A stretch of DNA of 64,000 nt, taken from Streptomyces sp. NBRC 109706 (GTDB lineage: Bacteria > Actinomycetota > Actinomycetes > Streptomycetales > Streptomycetaceae). Each line of letters starts with the position of its first letter. The stretch's first letter is position 1. The notes below the pieces were generated by a model that saw only the letters and a program-made list of their open reading frames with translations, was not told the DNA's origin and ran no database searches. The stretch is from NCBI RefSeq assembly GCF_000974485.1, contig NZ_BBOM01000004.1, positions 248,001-312,000 of the forward strand, in the 5' to 3' direction. This document shows positions 27,238 to 36,166 of this stretch, one piece after another. The position numbers and the translations under genes were made by a program.

Positions 27238-27687
27238 TCACGCTAGACGCGGTGCCGGCGCGCCCGCTTCTCGATTCCTGATCGGTCGTGTCACCCGCTG
27301 CGCGACACAGGACGGCATGCCGGCGGTGGCCGGCGCCGCCTCCCGCCGGTAGACGCTGGGCGGCACCCCGACCAGCTCGGTGAAGCGACTGCTGAAGGTG
27401 CCGAGCGAGGAACAGCCCACCGCGAAGCAGACCTCCGTGACGCTGAGATCCCCCCGGCGCAACAGCGCCATCGCCCGCTCGATGCGCCGCGTCATCAGAT
27501 AGGAATAGGGCGATTCGCCATAGGCCTGCCGGAACGCGCGGCTCAGATGGCCCGCCGACATGTGCACGCCCCTGGCCAGCGCCTCGACGTTCAGCGGCCG
27601 GGCGTACTCCCGATCGATCCGGTCGCGCACCCGACGCAGCAGCGCGAGGTCGCGCAGCCGCTGGGCCGGATCGGATCTGCTGGTCAC
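27238..27687 (-). CDS. Small AraC-type regulator of the VOC pair
   Basis: 149 residues from GTG 27687 (VTSRSDPAQRLRDLALL), chosen by family length; the longer frame runs into the region of the divergent gene. It has only the DNA-binding half: NVEALARGVHMSAGHLSRAF as first HTH and DLSVTEVCFAVGCSSLGTFS as second, followed by RFTELVGVPPSVYRR. There is no sensor domain, so it may respond through the VOC partner or act on abundance. Divergent from the MFS gene at 27851. Confidence 0.85.
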   Translation of the reverse strand: MTSRSDPAQRLRDLALLRRVRDRIDREYARPLNVEALARGVHMSAGHLSRAFRQAYGESPYSYLMTRRIERAMALLRRGDLSVTEVCFAVGCSSLGTFSSRFTELVGVPPSVYRREAAPATAGMPSCVAQRVTRPIRNREAGAPAPRLA

Positions 27688-27850
27688 AGGCGCGATGGTG
27701 CCATGCCGCACTGACAATTCCCAGCGGAGCGGAAACGGCCGGGAACGCGGGCCGGGGAACTTCCGCCGGCAGCCGCACGACCAGTCCTTGCATGGGCCGT
27801 CCGCGCCGGACCGGCGGCCCGGCCGACCGGCAGCCGAACGGAGGTCCCCC

Positions 27851-29068
27851 TTGGACGGGCGCCGCGCACCATCCGCGTCACCGCCCGGGGCGTGGCGGGC
27901 CCTCGGCCGGGCCAGGCTCGCGCTGCTCGCCGGCGGGCTGCTCGTCAACGTCGGCACCTTCGCCGTCTACCCCTATCTGGCGGTGCTGCTGCGGGACCGG
28001 CTCGGCGTCGGCATGGCGCAGGTCGGCATCGTCCTGGGGATCGCCACGCTGGCCCAGTTCGCCAGCGCCCCCCTCACCGCCGCGTTCGCCGAACGCTTCG
28101 GCCTGAAACGGACGTTGACGCTCGCCACCGTCGGCTATCTGCTCGGCGCCGCCGCCTATCTCGGCGGGGTCGACCGGCCCGCGCTGACCCTGCTGGGGCT
28201 GCTGCTGAGCTGCGGTGCCGGGGCGCTCTACTCGCCCGCCTACCGGGGCTATCTGGTGCAGGCCGCCGACGTGGCGGAACGCCCTCGGCTGGTGTCCGCC
28301 GGCAATGCGGCCGGCCAGCTGGGCATCGCCGTCGGACCCGTGGTCGGGGCCCTCCTCCTGCACGAACCGGCCCGGCTCTTCACCCTGACCACCGCGCTCT
28401 ATGCCGCCCTCGCGCTCGGCCACTGCCTGCTGCGGCCCGAGCCGCCGCCCGACCGGCAGCCGCCCGTCGAACCGTTCCGCCGGGTGCTGCGCGGCGTGGC
28501 GGTGCTGCCGTTCACCGTGACCGTGCTGACCCACTACCTCTATATGCAGTTCTACCAGTACCTCGCGACCTTTGTTGACGGCCGGCTGCCGGCCGCCGTC
28601 CTCGGCGTGGTCATGATGGGCTACGCCCTCGGACTCGCCCTGGGCCAACCGCTGTTGGCGCGCCGGATCGGGCTGGCCGGCTATCCGGCGGCGATGGCGG
28701 CCGGCTTCGGCTGCATGGCCGTCGGACTGGTGGCGATCGCGGACGGGAGCGTCGCCGGCGTCGCGGTCGGCGCGCTGGCGATGAGCGGCGGCACGGCCGT
28801 GCTGTTCCTGAAGAACGATCTGGAGGCGCTGGCCCTCTCGCGGCGCTCCGCCACGGTGACCTTCGGCCAGCAGCGCCTCGCGGTCGGCCTCGGCGCGCTG
28901 GCCAGCGGCGTGCTCGGCGGCAACCTCTACGGCCTGCTGGAACGCGCCGACCGGCTCTCCTGGTTCTGGCTGGCCGTCGCCGCCCAGTGCCTGCTGCTGC
29001 CGCCGCTGGCGCTGCTGGCCGGCCGCCGGCTCAGCCGTCCGAGGCCGCCGGCTTCTCGTAGACGGTGA
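27851..29068 (+). CDS. MFS transporter
   Basis: 405 residues from TTG 27851, supported by CGGAGG 6 nt upstream; the longer frame overlaps the AraC gene antisense. Twelve predicted membrane helices with a major-facilitator motif after helix 2 (TAAFAERFGLKRTLTLATVG) and VSAGNAAGQLGIAVGPVVGA in helix 5. It resembles drug/metabolite exporters of the 12-TM group; cargo is unknown. The 3' end overlaps the convergent methyltransferase gene by 38 bp. Confidence 0.88.
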   Translation: MDGRRAPSASPPGAWRALGRARLALLAGGLLVNVGTFAVYPYLAVLLRDRLGVGMAQVGIVLGIATLAQFASAPLTAAFAERFGLKRTLTLATVGYLLGAAAYLGGVDRPALTLLGLLLSCGAGALYSPAYRGYLVQAADVAERPRLVSAGNAAGQLGIAVGPVVGALLLHEPARLFTLTTALYAALALGHCLLRPEPPPDRQPPVEPFRRVLRGVAVLPFTVTVLTHYLYMQFYQYLATFVDGRLPAAVLGVVMMGYALGLALGQPLLARRIGLAGYPAAMAAGFGCMAVGLVAIADGSVAGVAVGALAMSGGTAVLFLKNDLEALALSRRSATVTFGQQRLAVGLGALASGVLGGNLYGLLERADRLSWFWLAVAAQCLLLPPLALLAGRRLSRPRPPASRRR

Positions 29069-29789
29069 CATAGGAGCCCTCGCCACGGAACGGCTCCCCA
29101 TGCCAACCGCCCCACCGGTGGCGGCGCTCAAGACCCGCGAGACGGGCCATCAGATCCAGCTCCGCCGGCCAGGCGTAGCGCAGGAACGCGGGCGCCAGCC
29201 TGATGCCCCGGTCGGTGATCAACACATGCTGTCCCTCGAAGCGTTGCTCCACCGGATCGTGTCGCACGGTGGTGAGCCGGACATGGCCGAGCCCCACCTG
29301 GTGCGCCTCCACCCGCTGGTTGCGGTCGTAGCGCGCCACATCGGGCATCGGGCACTCCAGCACGAACCGGCCACCGGGCAGCAGCCGGTCGGCGACATTG
29401 GCGAAACAGCGGATCTGCTCCTCCTGGGTCTGGAGGAAGAAGAAGGTGGAGAACACCACGAAGACCATGGCGAACCGGGCGTCGGTGTCCGGGGCGACGT
29501 CCGCCATATCGCCGATGGCCACCGGGATCCGCTCCCCGCCCGGCTTGGCGCGCATCCGCTCCACCATCGCGGGCGAGGCGTCCACCCCCCACAGGTCGAT
29601 GCCGCGCGCCGCCAGCGGGATCGTCACCCGGCCCGTGCCGACGGCCAGTTCGAGCACGGGCCCGTCCGGCCCCTCCTCGATCAGCGCGGCCAGGGCCTCG
29701 ACCGCCTCCGTCGGGTCGAGTGTGGAATGCCACTCGTCGTAGATGTCGGCGTTCAACTCGCCATAGGTCTCAGGACCGTGGTTCTCCAC
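29031..29789 (-). CDS. SAM-dependent class I methyltransferase
   Basis: 252 residues from GTG 29789 with GGAAGGAAA upstream. The Rossmann core has motif I VLELAVGTGRVTIPLAARG, motif II LWGVDASPAMVERM and motif III region LLPGGRFVLECPMPD. An N-terminal YDEWHSTLDPTEAVEAL helix covers the cofactor as in small-molecule methyltransferases. Substrate unknown. Convergent with and overlapping the MFS gene by 38 bp. Confidence 0.88.
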   Translation of the reverse strand: MENHGPETYGELNADIYDEWHSTLDPTEAVEALAALIEEGPDGPVLELAVGTGRVTIPLAARGIDLWGVDASPAMVERMRAKPGGERIPVAIGDMADVAPDTDARFAMVFVVFSTFFFLQTQEEQIRCFANVADRLLPGGRFVLECPMPDVARYDRNQRVEAHQVGLGHVRLTTVRHDPVEQRFEGQHVLITDRGIRLAPAFLRYAWPAELDLMARLAGLERRHRWGGWHGEPFRGEGSYVTVYEKPAASDG

Positions 29790-29903
29790 GAGGTTTCCTT
29801 CCCGACACGGGGGCGGCGAGGGGCCGAGGAGCCACCGCTCGCCGAGGGCACATCCAACAGGTCGGCCCGCCGCCCGCCGAAGTTCCCGATGTGCGCGGCC
29901 CCG

Positions 29904-30812
29904 TCAGGGCCGCAGCACAAACCGGCCGCGCACGCCGCCGGCGGCGAGCGCGCGATGCGCGGTGGCCGCCTCGTCGAGCGGCAGCACGGCGTGCACCCGG
30001 ACCGGCAGCCGGCCCCGCGCGGTGGCGTCCAGCAGTTCGGCCAGCCGGGCGGCGTCCGGCTCGACCCCCACCACCCGCACGGTCACCCCGCGTTCGGCGG
30101 CCGGCGGCGCGCTGGGCCGCACCCCGACGAAGAGTCCGCCGTCGCTGACCAGCTCCACACCGCGCTCCTGGAGCCCGGCGCCGTCGGCCACCGCGTCCCA
30201 GCCGGGGGTGGGCGCGGACTGGAACTCCGCGCCCAGGCCGCGCACGAACTTCTCGTCGGCCGGCCGGGCCAGCCCGGTGACCCGCCAGCCGCGTTCGCCG
30301 GCCAACGTCAGGACGTATCCGCCGACCGCGCCGGCCGCCCCGGTCACCAGCAGGCGCCGCCCGTCGCCGTCGCCGAGCAGGTCGACCAGCTGGGCGGCGG
30401 TCAGGCTGTTGAGCGGAACGGTCGCCGCCTCGATCAGATCGAGCCCGTCGGGCACCGGCGCGGTCACCCCGACCGGGACGACCAACTGCTCGGCATAGGT
30501 GCCGAAATCGCGGTCGAATCCGGGGACGAGCCCCGCGATCCGACTGCCGACGGCAAGGTCGACGCCGGGCCCGGTCGCCGTCACGGTGCCGGCGAAGTCC
30601 CAGCCGAGGCCGGTGTGTCGGGGCTGGTGGACGAGGCCGAGCTGGTGGAAGACGCCGGCGACGACGCCGAGGTCGACGGGGTTGACGCCGGCCCCGGCGA
30701 TGGCGACCCGGATCTCTCCCGGCCCGGGTTCCACCACGGGCACCCGGACGATCTCGATGGTGTCGGGGCCGCCGGGGGTGCGGACGACCGCCGTACGGAA
30801 GGTGTGGGACAT
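29904..30812 (-). CDS. NADP-dependent quinone/zinc-type oxidoreductase (MDR family)
   Basis: 302 residues from ATG 30812, with GGAGG 5 nt upstream. An N-terminal GroES-like domain (GAGVNPVDLGVVAG, GWDFAGTVTATGPGVDL) precedes a Rossmann fold with LLVTGAAGAVGGYVLTLAGE. No zinc-binding Cys/His set is present, so it belongs with quinone oxidoreductases of the QorA/ζ-crystallin type. Divergent from an HxlR regulator 122 bp away, the classical layout for electrophile- or quinone-induced reductases. Confidence 0.9.
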   Translation of the reverse strand: MSHTFRTAVVRTPGGPDTIEIVRVPVVEPGPGEIRVAIAGAGVNPVDLGVVAGVFHQLGLVHQPRHTGLGWDFAGTVTATGPGVDLAVGSRIAGLVPGFDRDFGTYAEQLVVPVGVTAPVPDGLDLIEAATVPLNSLTAAQLVDLLGDGDGRRLLVTGAAGAVGGYVLTLAGERGWRVTGLARPADEKFVRGLGAEFQSAPTPGWDAVADGAGLQERGVELVSDGGLFVGVRPSAPPAAERGVTVRVVGVEPDAARLAELLDATARGRLPVRVHAVLPLDEAATAHRALAAGGVRGRFVLRP

Positions 30813-30878
30813 GTTCGCCTCCGATGGGGGAAACCGTTTCAGTGACTCCACTCTGGTTGGGTAGCTTTCTCCTGGGAA

Positions 30879-30900
30879 GTAGGCACTTGAAGGTGCGTAG
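30879..30900. promoter_or_regulatory. Candidate HxlR operator
   Basis: An imperfect palindrome centred on GCACTTGAAGGTGC and flanked by GTAGG/CGTAG repeats lies between the divergent oxidoreductase and HxlR genes, 34 bp before the regulator's start. Typical position and shape for an HxlR-family site. Confidence 0.55.
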
Positions 30901-30934
30901 GCCACCTCGGGGAAAGCACGGGAGAGGAATGTCG

Positions 30935-31378
30935 ATGGCGACGACGACGGCGGCCCAGCAGCGGGCGCTGGCCAAGCAGGAGTACAACGCGTTCCTCGCC
31001 GGTTGCCCCAGCCGCCAACTCCTGGACCGCATCTCCGACAAGTGGGTGGCGCTGGTGCTGGCGGCGCTCGGCAGCGACGGCCCGCATCGGAGAGGGGAAT
31101 GCGCCGGCGAGCCCAGGGCGATGCGGTACTCCGAGCTGTCCCGCCGGCTCGTCGGGGTCAGCCAGAAGATGCTCACCCAGACCCTGCGCGCCCTGGAACG
31201 CGACGGACTGCTCACCCGCACGGTGACCCCCACCGTTCCGGTCACCGTCACCTATGAGTTGACGGATCTCGGGCTCTCGCTCCACGAGGTGGTGCGGAAC
31301 GTCAAGTGCTGGGCGGAGACGCATATGGACGAGGTGCACCTCCACCGCGAGGCGTACGACAAGCGCGAGGAAGCCTGA
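30935..31378 (+). CDS. HxlR family transcriptional regulator
   Basis: 147 residues from ATG 30935, which gives a 7-nt spacing from GGAGAGG; ATG 30929 overlaps that site. HxlR hallmarks: CPSRQLLDRISDKWVALVL, with the conserved Cys near the N-terminus, MRYSELSRRLVGVSQKMLTQ, LRALERDGLLTRTV and YELTDLGLSL. The N-terminal Cys is the redox/electrophile sensor in characterised relatives. Expected to repress the divergent quinone oxidoreductase and itself. Confidence 0.93.
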   Translation: MATTTAAQQRALAKQEYNAFLAGCPSRQLLDRISDKWVALVLAALGSDGPHRRGECAGEPRAMRYSELSRRLVGVSQKMLTQTLRALERDGLLTRTVTPTVPVTVTYELTDLGLSLHEVVRNVKCWAETHMDEVHLHREAYDKREEA

Positions 31379-31771
31379 CCCGGCGGATCCTCCCCGACGT
31401 GCCGGAGCGCGGTATTGTCCACGCCCCGCGCTGAATTGTTCGAGCCCCGCCCCTACGCTGTGGTCAGTGAGTCACCCGAAGGGGCGGAGGGACGCCGCCC
31501 CTGACGGCAAGCGCTTACTCGCCGCCGGTCCGGCGGCCGTCGCCACCCCCCTCCCGGCGTTCCCCCCTTCCACCCCCCTCTCTTCTCAGCTCTCCCGACC
31601 AGGAGTTGACCCCACCACCCGATCAACGCCCGCGGGGGCGGTGACCTCGGCATGCCGCGTCCCGTGGTCGCCGTGCCGCCCCCGCGTCGGCCCGGCCTGC
31701 CCTCGCCGGCTCGGCCGGACCCATGGAACGCCCAGCTCTCCGCTGTTCGAAGACGAAAGGCGAAACCCAGG
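31379..31771. other. 393-bp gene-free region before the pectate lyase
   Basis: No supported gene. It holds a short palindrome (31509-31516) and a C-rich, pyrimidine-biased stretch (about 31540-31615) on the plus strand, but no convincing promoter pair. The leader of the pectate lyase transcript probably starts here. Confidence 0.5.
31509..31516. promoter_or_regulatory. Possible LacI-family site before the pectate lyase
   Basis: AAGCGCTT (context GGCAAGCGCTTACT) is the core seen in many LacI/CcpA-family operators. One short copy, so chance is possible. Confidence 0.3.
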
Positions 31772-33322
31772 ATGAGACAACCATTCGTGCTGCGCTTCAG
31801 ATTCCTCGCCGCGCTGGCCCTGATGGCCGTGGTGGCCGCGACCGGCGTGGTGCTGTCGTCGCCCGAGGCGTCGGCCGCCACCGGCTCGGCCACCGGCTTC
31901 GCGACCCAGAACGGTGGGACCACCGGCGGCGCCGGCGGCCAGACCGTCCGGGCCACCACCGGCACGGCCATCCACGCGGCCCTCTGCGGTCGGGCCAGCA
32001 GCAGCACCCCGATCGTCATCGAGGTCGAGGGCACCATCAACCACGGCAACACCAGCAAGGTGTCGGGCGGCAGCTGCAACACCGCCGACGGCGTGATCGA
32101 ACTCAAGCAGATCAGCAATGTCACGCTGGTCGGCGTCGGAAACGGCGCGGTCTTCGATCAGTTGGGCATCCACGTCCGGGAGTCCAGCAACATCATCATC
32201 CAGAACGTGACGGTCCGGAACGTCAAGAAGTCCGGCTCGCCGACGTCCAACGGCGGCGACGCCATCGGCATGGAGGCCAACGTCCGCAACGTCTGGGTCG
32301 ACCATGTCACGCTGGAGGCCTCGGGCGGCGAGTCGGAGGGCTTCGACGGGCTCTTCGACCTGAAGAACAACACCCAGTACGTCACGCTCTCCTACAGCAT
32401 CCTGCGCAACTCGGGCCGTGGCGGTCTGGTCGGCTCCAGCGAGAGCGACACCTCGAACGGTTACATCACGTACCACCACAACCTGTACGAGAACATCGAC
32501 TCCCGGGCGCCCCTGCTGCGCGGCGGAATCGGCCACATGTACAACAACCACTATCTGAGCGTCAACGACTCCGGGATCAACTCCCGTGCCGGGGCGCGCG
32601 CCAGGGTGGACAGCAACTACTTCGAGGACTCCAAGGACGTCCTGGGCACCTTCTACACCAACGAGGCCGGCTACTGGCAGGTCAACGACAACATCTTCGA
32701 CAATGTGACCTGGTCGAGCCCCGGGAACCAGAACAACCCGGCCGGCCCGAACCCGCAGTCCAACACCACGGTCTCCATTCCCTACTCCTTCAGCCCGGAC
32801 GCCGCCAACTGCGTGCCCAGCGTGGTGCGCGACACCGCCGGCGCCAACAAGGGCAACCGGGTGTCGGACGGCAACTGCACCCCGCAGAACCCGGATCCGA
32901 CCGACCCCACGGACCCGACCGACCCCACCGACCCGACGGATCCGACCGACCCGCCCGGCGGGACCAACCTCAGCCTGGGGGCCGACGCCGACGGCAGCAG
33001 CAAGGCCAGCGGCACCTCCTACGGAAACGTGCGGGACGGCAACCTGAACACCTACTGGTCGCCGAACGGTTCGACCGGCTCCATCTCGATCAAGTGGGGC
33101 ACCGCGACCACCGTCTCCGCCATCAACATCCGTGAGGCGGCGGGCTCGGTCGGCACCATCGGCAACTGGCGGATCGTGAACGCCGACACCGGCGCCGTGC
33201 TGGCCAGCGGCAGCGGTGCGGGCGCCACCACCTTCCCCGCCACCTCGCTGCGCAAGATCACTTTCGAGATCACCAGCGCGAGCGGCACTCCGCAGGTCGC
33301 CGAGTACGAGACCTTCGCATAG
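31772..33322 (+). CDS. Secreted pectate lyase (PL1) with C-terminal discoidin-like domain
   Basis: 516 residues from ATG 31772; upstream in-frame sequence lacks a signal peptide. The signal peptide (about 1-36) ends at EASAATG. The PL1 beta-helix spans about 40-360: SNIIIQNVTVRN, the calcium-binding block GGDAIGMEANVRNVWVDHVT, SRAPLLRGGIGHMYNNHYL and SGINSRAGARARVDSNYFED. A (PTD)n linker follows (about 376-394), then a C-terminal module of about 115 residues with YGNVRDGNLNTYWSPNGSTG and ISIKWGTATTVSAINIRE, a galactose-binding (F5/8 type C-like) fold that probably binds pectin or cell-wall sugar. Followed by a strong terminator. Confidence 0.93.
   Translation: MRQPFVLRFRFLAALALMAVVAATGVVLSSPEASAATGSATGFATQNGGTTGGAGGQTVRATTGTAIHAALCGRASSSTPIVIEVEGTINHGNTSKVSGGSCNTADGVIELKQISNVTLVGVGNGAVFDQLGIHVRESSNIIIQNVTVRNVKKSGSPTSNGGDAIGMEANVRNVWVDHVTLEASGGESEGFDGLFDLKNNTQYVTLSYSILRNSGRGGLVGSSESDTSNGYITYHHNLYENIDSRAPLLRGGIGHMYNNHYLSVNDSGINSRAGARARVDSNYFEDSKDVLGTFYTNEAGYWQVNDNIFDNVTWSSPGNQNNPAGPNPQSNTTVSIPYSFSPDAANCVPSVVRDTAGANKGNRVSDGNCTPQNPDPTDPTDPTDPTDPTDPTDPPGGTNLSLGADADGSSKASGTSYGNVRDGNLNTYWSPNGSTGSISIKWGTATTVSAINIREAAGSVGTIGNWRIVNADTGAVLASGSGAGATTFPATSLRKITFEITSASGTPQVAEYETFA
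32897..32950 (+). repeat. Tandem Pro-Thr-Asp coding repeat (linker)
   Basis: Several tandem 9-bp units of the type GACCCGACC/GACCCCACG encode repeated DPT/PTD in the linker of the pectate lyase. Typical slippage-prone linker of secreted enzymes. Confidence 0.8.
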
Positions 33323-33339
33323 CCGCCAGGCAGAAACCC

Positions 33340-33372
33340 CCCGGTCGGGGCAACTCGGTTGCCCCGACCGGG
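33340..33372. terminator. Bidirectional terminator between pectate lyase and kinase
   Basis: A perfect 15-bp stem (CCCGGTCGGGGCAAC and complement at 33358-33372) with a 3-nt loop, 17 bp after the pectate lyase stop and 32 bp from the convergent kinase stop. Confidence 0.88.
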
Positions 33373-33404
33373 CGTCGACGCGCCCGGGGGCCTGGACTCC
33401 GCGC

Positions 33405-35339
33405 CTACTCGGGGGAGTTGACGGTCGGCTCGGCCACGGCGCAGTCGGCCAGGCCGTAACGGTCCATGATCTCCGCATAGGTCCCGTCGTCCATCAGCGT
33501 CTGAAGGGCCTCCTGGACGACATCCCGCAGCTGCTCCTCGTCGCCGCTGACCGCGATGCCGAACGGGATGACCTTCCACTGCTCCCCGGCCATCACCAGA
33601 TCCTCGGCCGCCCCGCCCTCGCCGGTGTGGTGGGCGGCGGTCAGATAGCTGACCAGCGCGCCGTCGGCCATTCCGTTCCGCACCGCCTCGAACATGGCCA
33701 GCTCGTCGGCCATCGGCCGCACCTCGACGCCCTCGTCGCAGTTGTCGACGCTCTCCTCGATCAGCTCGGTCAGTTCGTCGCCTGGCCAGGTCACCACGGT
33801 GCCGCCGCACAGCCCGGACAGGCCGGTGGTGTTCCCCGAGTCCTCGTTCACCAGGAGGACATCGCCCGCCCGGTAGTAGTCGACCAGGTCGACGCCCTGC
33901 TGTCGGGTGTGCTCGGTGTCCGCCAGGTCGAAGGCGAGATCCGCCTGGCCGGCGAGCAGCGACGGCTCCAGCTGCTGGAACGGGACCTGCTGGAAGACCA
34001 GCTCGACGCCCAGCAACTCTCCGATGGCGGCGGCGAGTTCGCGGTCGACGCCGGCCCCGTCGTCATCAGGGTAGGAGAGCGGGGGGCGGGGGCCCGGCGT
34101 GGCCACGATGATCTCTCCCGACTCCAGGATGTCGGCCGGCAGCCGGTCGCGCGACGGCTGTTCCGCGTCGTCGGTGGCGGGCCGCTCCTCCTCGGTGGTG
34201 GGCGTCTCGGAGGGGCCACGGCCGGTCGGCTCGTCCTCGTCGCCCATCCGTGTCACCACCACGGTCACCACCAGCGCGGCCACCACGGCGACCGCCGAGG
34301 CGGCCAGGGCGGCCCGCCGGCCCCGACGGGACGGCGACGGCGGCGCCGGCATCAGAGTCGGCGGAGTCGGCGTCGGCGTCGGGGTGGCTGGGGCCGTGAC
34401 GGGGAAGGGCGCGGGCCGGTGCGTGGGCGGGGCCGGCGGGCCCTCCCAGTCGAGCAGCCGGACCACCTCCCGTCCCACCCGGGCGGCCAGGGCGTTCGGA
34501 AGCCAGCCGCCATACGCCGGCTCCCCCTCGGTATGAGCCGAGGCCAGCCCACCGATCTCCTCGACGGTGGGCCGGTCCGCCGGGTCCCTGGCCAGGCAGC
34601 GGGCCGCCAGCTCGCGCAACGGCCCGTCCAGCGAGCCGAGTTCGGGCTCCTCGTGCAGGATCCGGTAGAGCACCACATGCGCGGGCACCTCGCCGCCGGA
34701 GAACGGCGCCGTGCCGGTCGCGGCGTGCACCAGCACCGCGCCCAGGCTGAACACATCGGCGGCGGTGGTCAGTTCGACCGCTCGTGCCTGTTCGGGGGCC
34801 ATGAACCCGGGGGAGCCGATCACCGCGCCCGTCCGGGTCGCCACCGAGGCGTCGACGGCCTTGGCGACGCCGAAGTCGATCACCATCGGCCCGTCCAGCG
34901 TCACCATCACATTGGACGGCTTCAGATCCCGGTGGATCAGCCCCGCCGCGTGGATGGTGCGCAGCGCCTCGCTCAGCCCCCAGAGCAGCGGCCAGAGGGT
35001 GCTCGCCGGCAGCGGGCCGTGCCACGAGTCCACCACCTGGCGCAGCGTCGGCCCCGGCACATAGCCGGTCGCCACCCAGGGCAGCTCCGATTCGGTGTCG
35101 GCGCCGTGCACCGGCGCGGTCCACCGGCCGCCGACCCGTTGGGCCATGGCCACCTCGCGGGCGAACCTGCGGCGGAAGTCGGGATCGTCGGCCAACCCCG
35201 GATGCACCAGCTTCACCGCGGTCAGCCGGCCGCCGTACGAGCGCCCCAGATACACCCGCCCCATGCCGCCGGCGCCCAACCGTCCCAGCAGCCGGTAGGG
35301 ACCCACCATGGTCGGGTCCCCGGGTGTCAACTTCTGCAC
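33405..35339 (-). CDS. Membrane Ser/Thr protein kinase fused to an extracellular solute-binding domain
   Basis: 644 residues from GTG 35339 (VQKLTPGDP), with AAGGGGGG upstream; ATG 35309 is a weaker choice. Residues about 13-270 form a PknB-type kinase: LGAGGMGRVYLGRS, catalytic Lys in TAVKLVHP, HRDLKPSNVM, DFG in VIDFGVAKA, GSPGFMAPEQ. A Pro/Thr-rich linker leads to one membrane segment (about 338-362). The outer part (about 398-640) is a family 3 solute-binding domain: SGEIIVATPGPRPPLSYPDD, GVDRELAAAIGELLGVELVF, QADLAFDLADTEHTRQQGVD and DDGTYAEIMDRYGL. The layout implies that binding of a small amino-acid-like or sugar-like ligand outside controls phosphorylation inside. No transporter genes accompany it, consistent with sensing over uptake. 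Confidence 0.92.
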   Translation of the reverse strand: MQKLTPGDPTMVGPYRLLGRLGAGGMGRVYLGRSYGGRLTAVKLVHPGLADDPDFRRRFAREVAMAQRVGGRWTAPVHGADTESELPWVATGYVPGPTLRQVVDSWHGPLPASTLWPLLWGLSEALRTIHAAGLIHRDLKPSNVMVTLDGPMVIDFGVAKAVDASVATRTGAVIGSPGFMAPEQARAVELTTAADVFSLGAVLVHAATGTAPFSGGEVPAHVVLYRILHEEPELGSLDGPLRELAARCLARDPADRPTVEEIGGLASAHTEGEPAYGGWLPNALAARVGREVVRLLDWEGPPAPPTHRPAPFPVTAPATPTPTPTPPTLMPAPPSPSRRGRRAALAASAVAVVAALVVTVVVTRMGDEDEPTGRGPSETPTTEEERPATDDAEQPSRDRLPADILESGEIIVATPGPRPPLSYPDDDGAGVDRELAAAIGELLGVELVFQQVPFQQLEPSLLAGQADLAFDLADTEHTRQQGVDLVDYYRAGDVLLVNEDSGNTTGLSGLCGGTVVTWPGDELTELIEESVDNCDEGVEVRPMADELAMFEAVRNGMADGALVSYLTAAHHTGEGGAAEDLVMAGEQWKVIPFGIAVSGDEEQLRDVVQEALQTLMDDGTYAEIMDRYGLADCAVAEPTVNSPE

Positions 35340-35465
35340 TGCGCCCCCCTTTTGCGGCTCCTCCTGTGTGGCTCCCCGACGGCCCTCCGATCCTGCCGGG
35401 CGGCACCGGGCCCGCCGGTCCGAACTCCGTGGCGAACGGGCCGCCCGGCCTGCGACAGTACCGCC

Positions 35466-36166
35466 ATGCGCGGATCGCGATCCCTGGACCCGGTGGGCGA
35501 ACGCCCCGATATCAGCGGCGAGTTGGAGACCCATCTGACGGTGGACTGCCCGCCCGCCGAGGTCGGGACACTTGCGGCCTGGGCCGCCGCGCGGGGCCTC
35601 GGGTTTGTGCATATCCGGCTGGCCAGGGGCCGACCCCCTCCCAACCCATGGTCAACCTCACCGGCACCGGCCGCCTCGCCGACCGAAGCCGCGCCGCCGA
35701 CCGGCTGGCCGCCGAGCTGGCGGCGGCCGGCTACCCCGTGATCAGGACCAAGACCGAGGCCGCGCCCTGGGCCGACGGCGTGCCGGAGCACGACACCGCG
35801 CCCGGCGTCGCCGATCCGGGCCGTTACTTCGAGCACCATGTGAAGCTGCTGCTGCCGCCCGACCACGACCGGACCACGCTGGCCCGGGTCGTCGCCCCGC
35901 GGCACGCGCATCTCTCCTGGAACGCCCGCCGGTTCCGCGCCGACGGCCACCAGGAGCGGTTTGTCACCCAGCGCTGCGCCCGGGTCGGCCGGGCCACCGC
36001 CGAACGGCGGCTGGCGGCCCTGCTGCGGGCCCTGGACGCGTCGACGGTCCCCGCGTCGATCGTCGAGGTGGAACGGGAGTATGTGGTGCACGACAGCAAC
36101 CTCGCCTTGGACGACGGCTGGTTGGCGCCGGCGACGATCCACGGCGGAGCGGAGCCCACCCGGTGA
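35466..36166 (+). pseudogene. Conserved hypothetical gene interrupted by a frameshift
   Basis: Frame A from ATG 35466 reads PDISGELETHLTVDC and AAARGLGFVHIRLARGR up to about 35633, then the reading continues in the -1 frame as PSQPMVNLTGTGRLADRSRA through to 36166. Joined, they form one protein of about 233 residues, with later segments YFEHHVKLLLPPDHD, HLSWNARRFRADGHQERFVT and VEREYVVHDSNLALDDGW, which I recall as a conserved actinobacterial protein of unknown function. Adding one C to the CCCCC run at 35634-35638 restores the frame. It is either a genuine disabling mutation or a homopolymer sequencing error. The 3' part is coupled to the next gene by a GTGA overlap, arguing that the product is, or was until recently, translated. 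Confidence 0.75.

Noticed and set aside
27560..27850. Longer N-terminus of the MFS transporter
   Set aside because: Overlaps the AraC gene antisense and adds a Pro/Arg-rich leader; TTG 27851 has a strong ribosome site.
31540..31615. Pyrimidine-rich stretch as a possible leader peptide or RNA element
   Set aside because: No consistent frame, ribosome site or hairpin was found.
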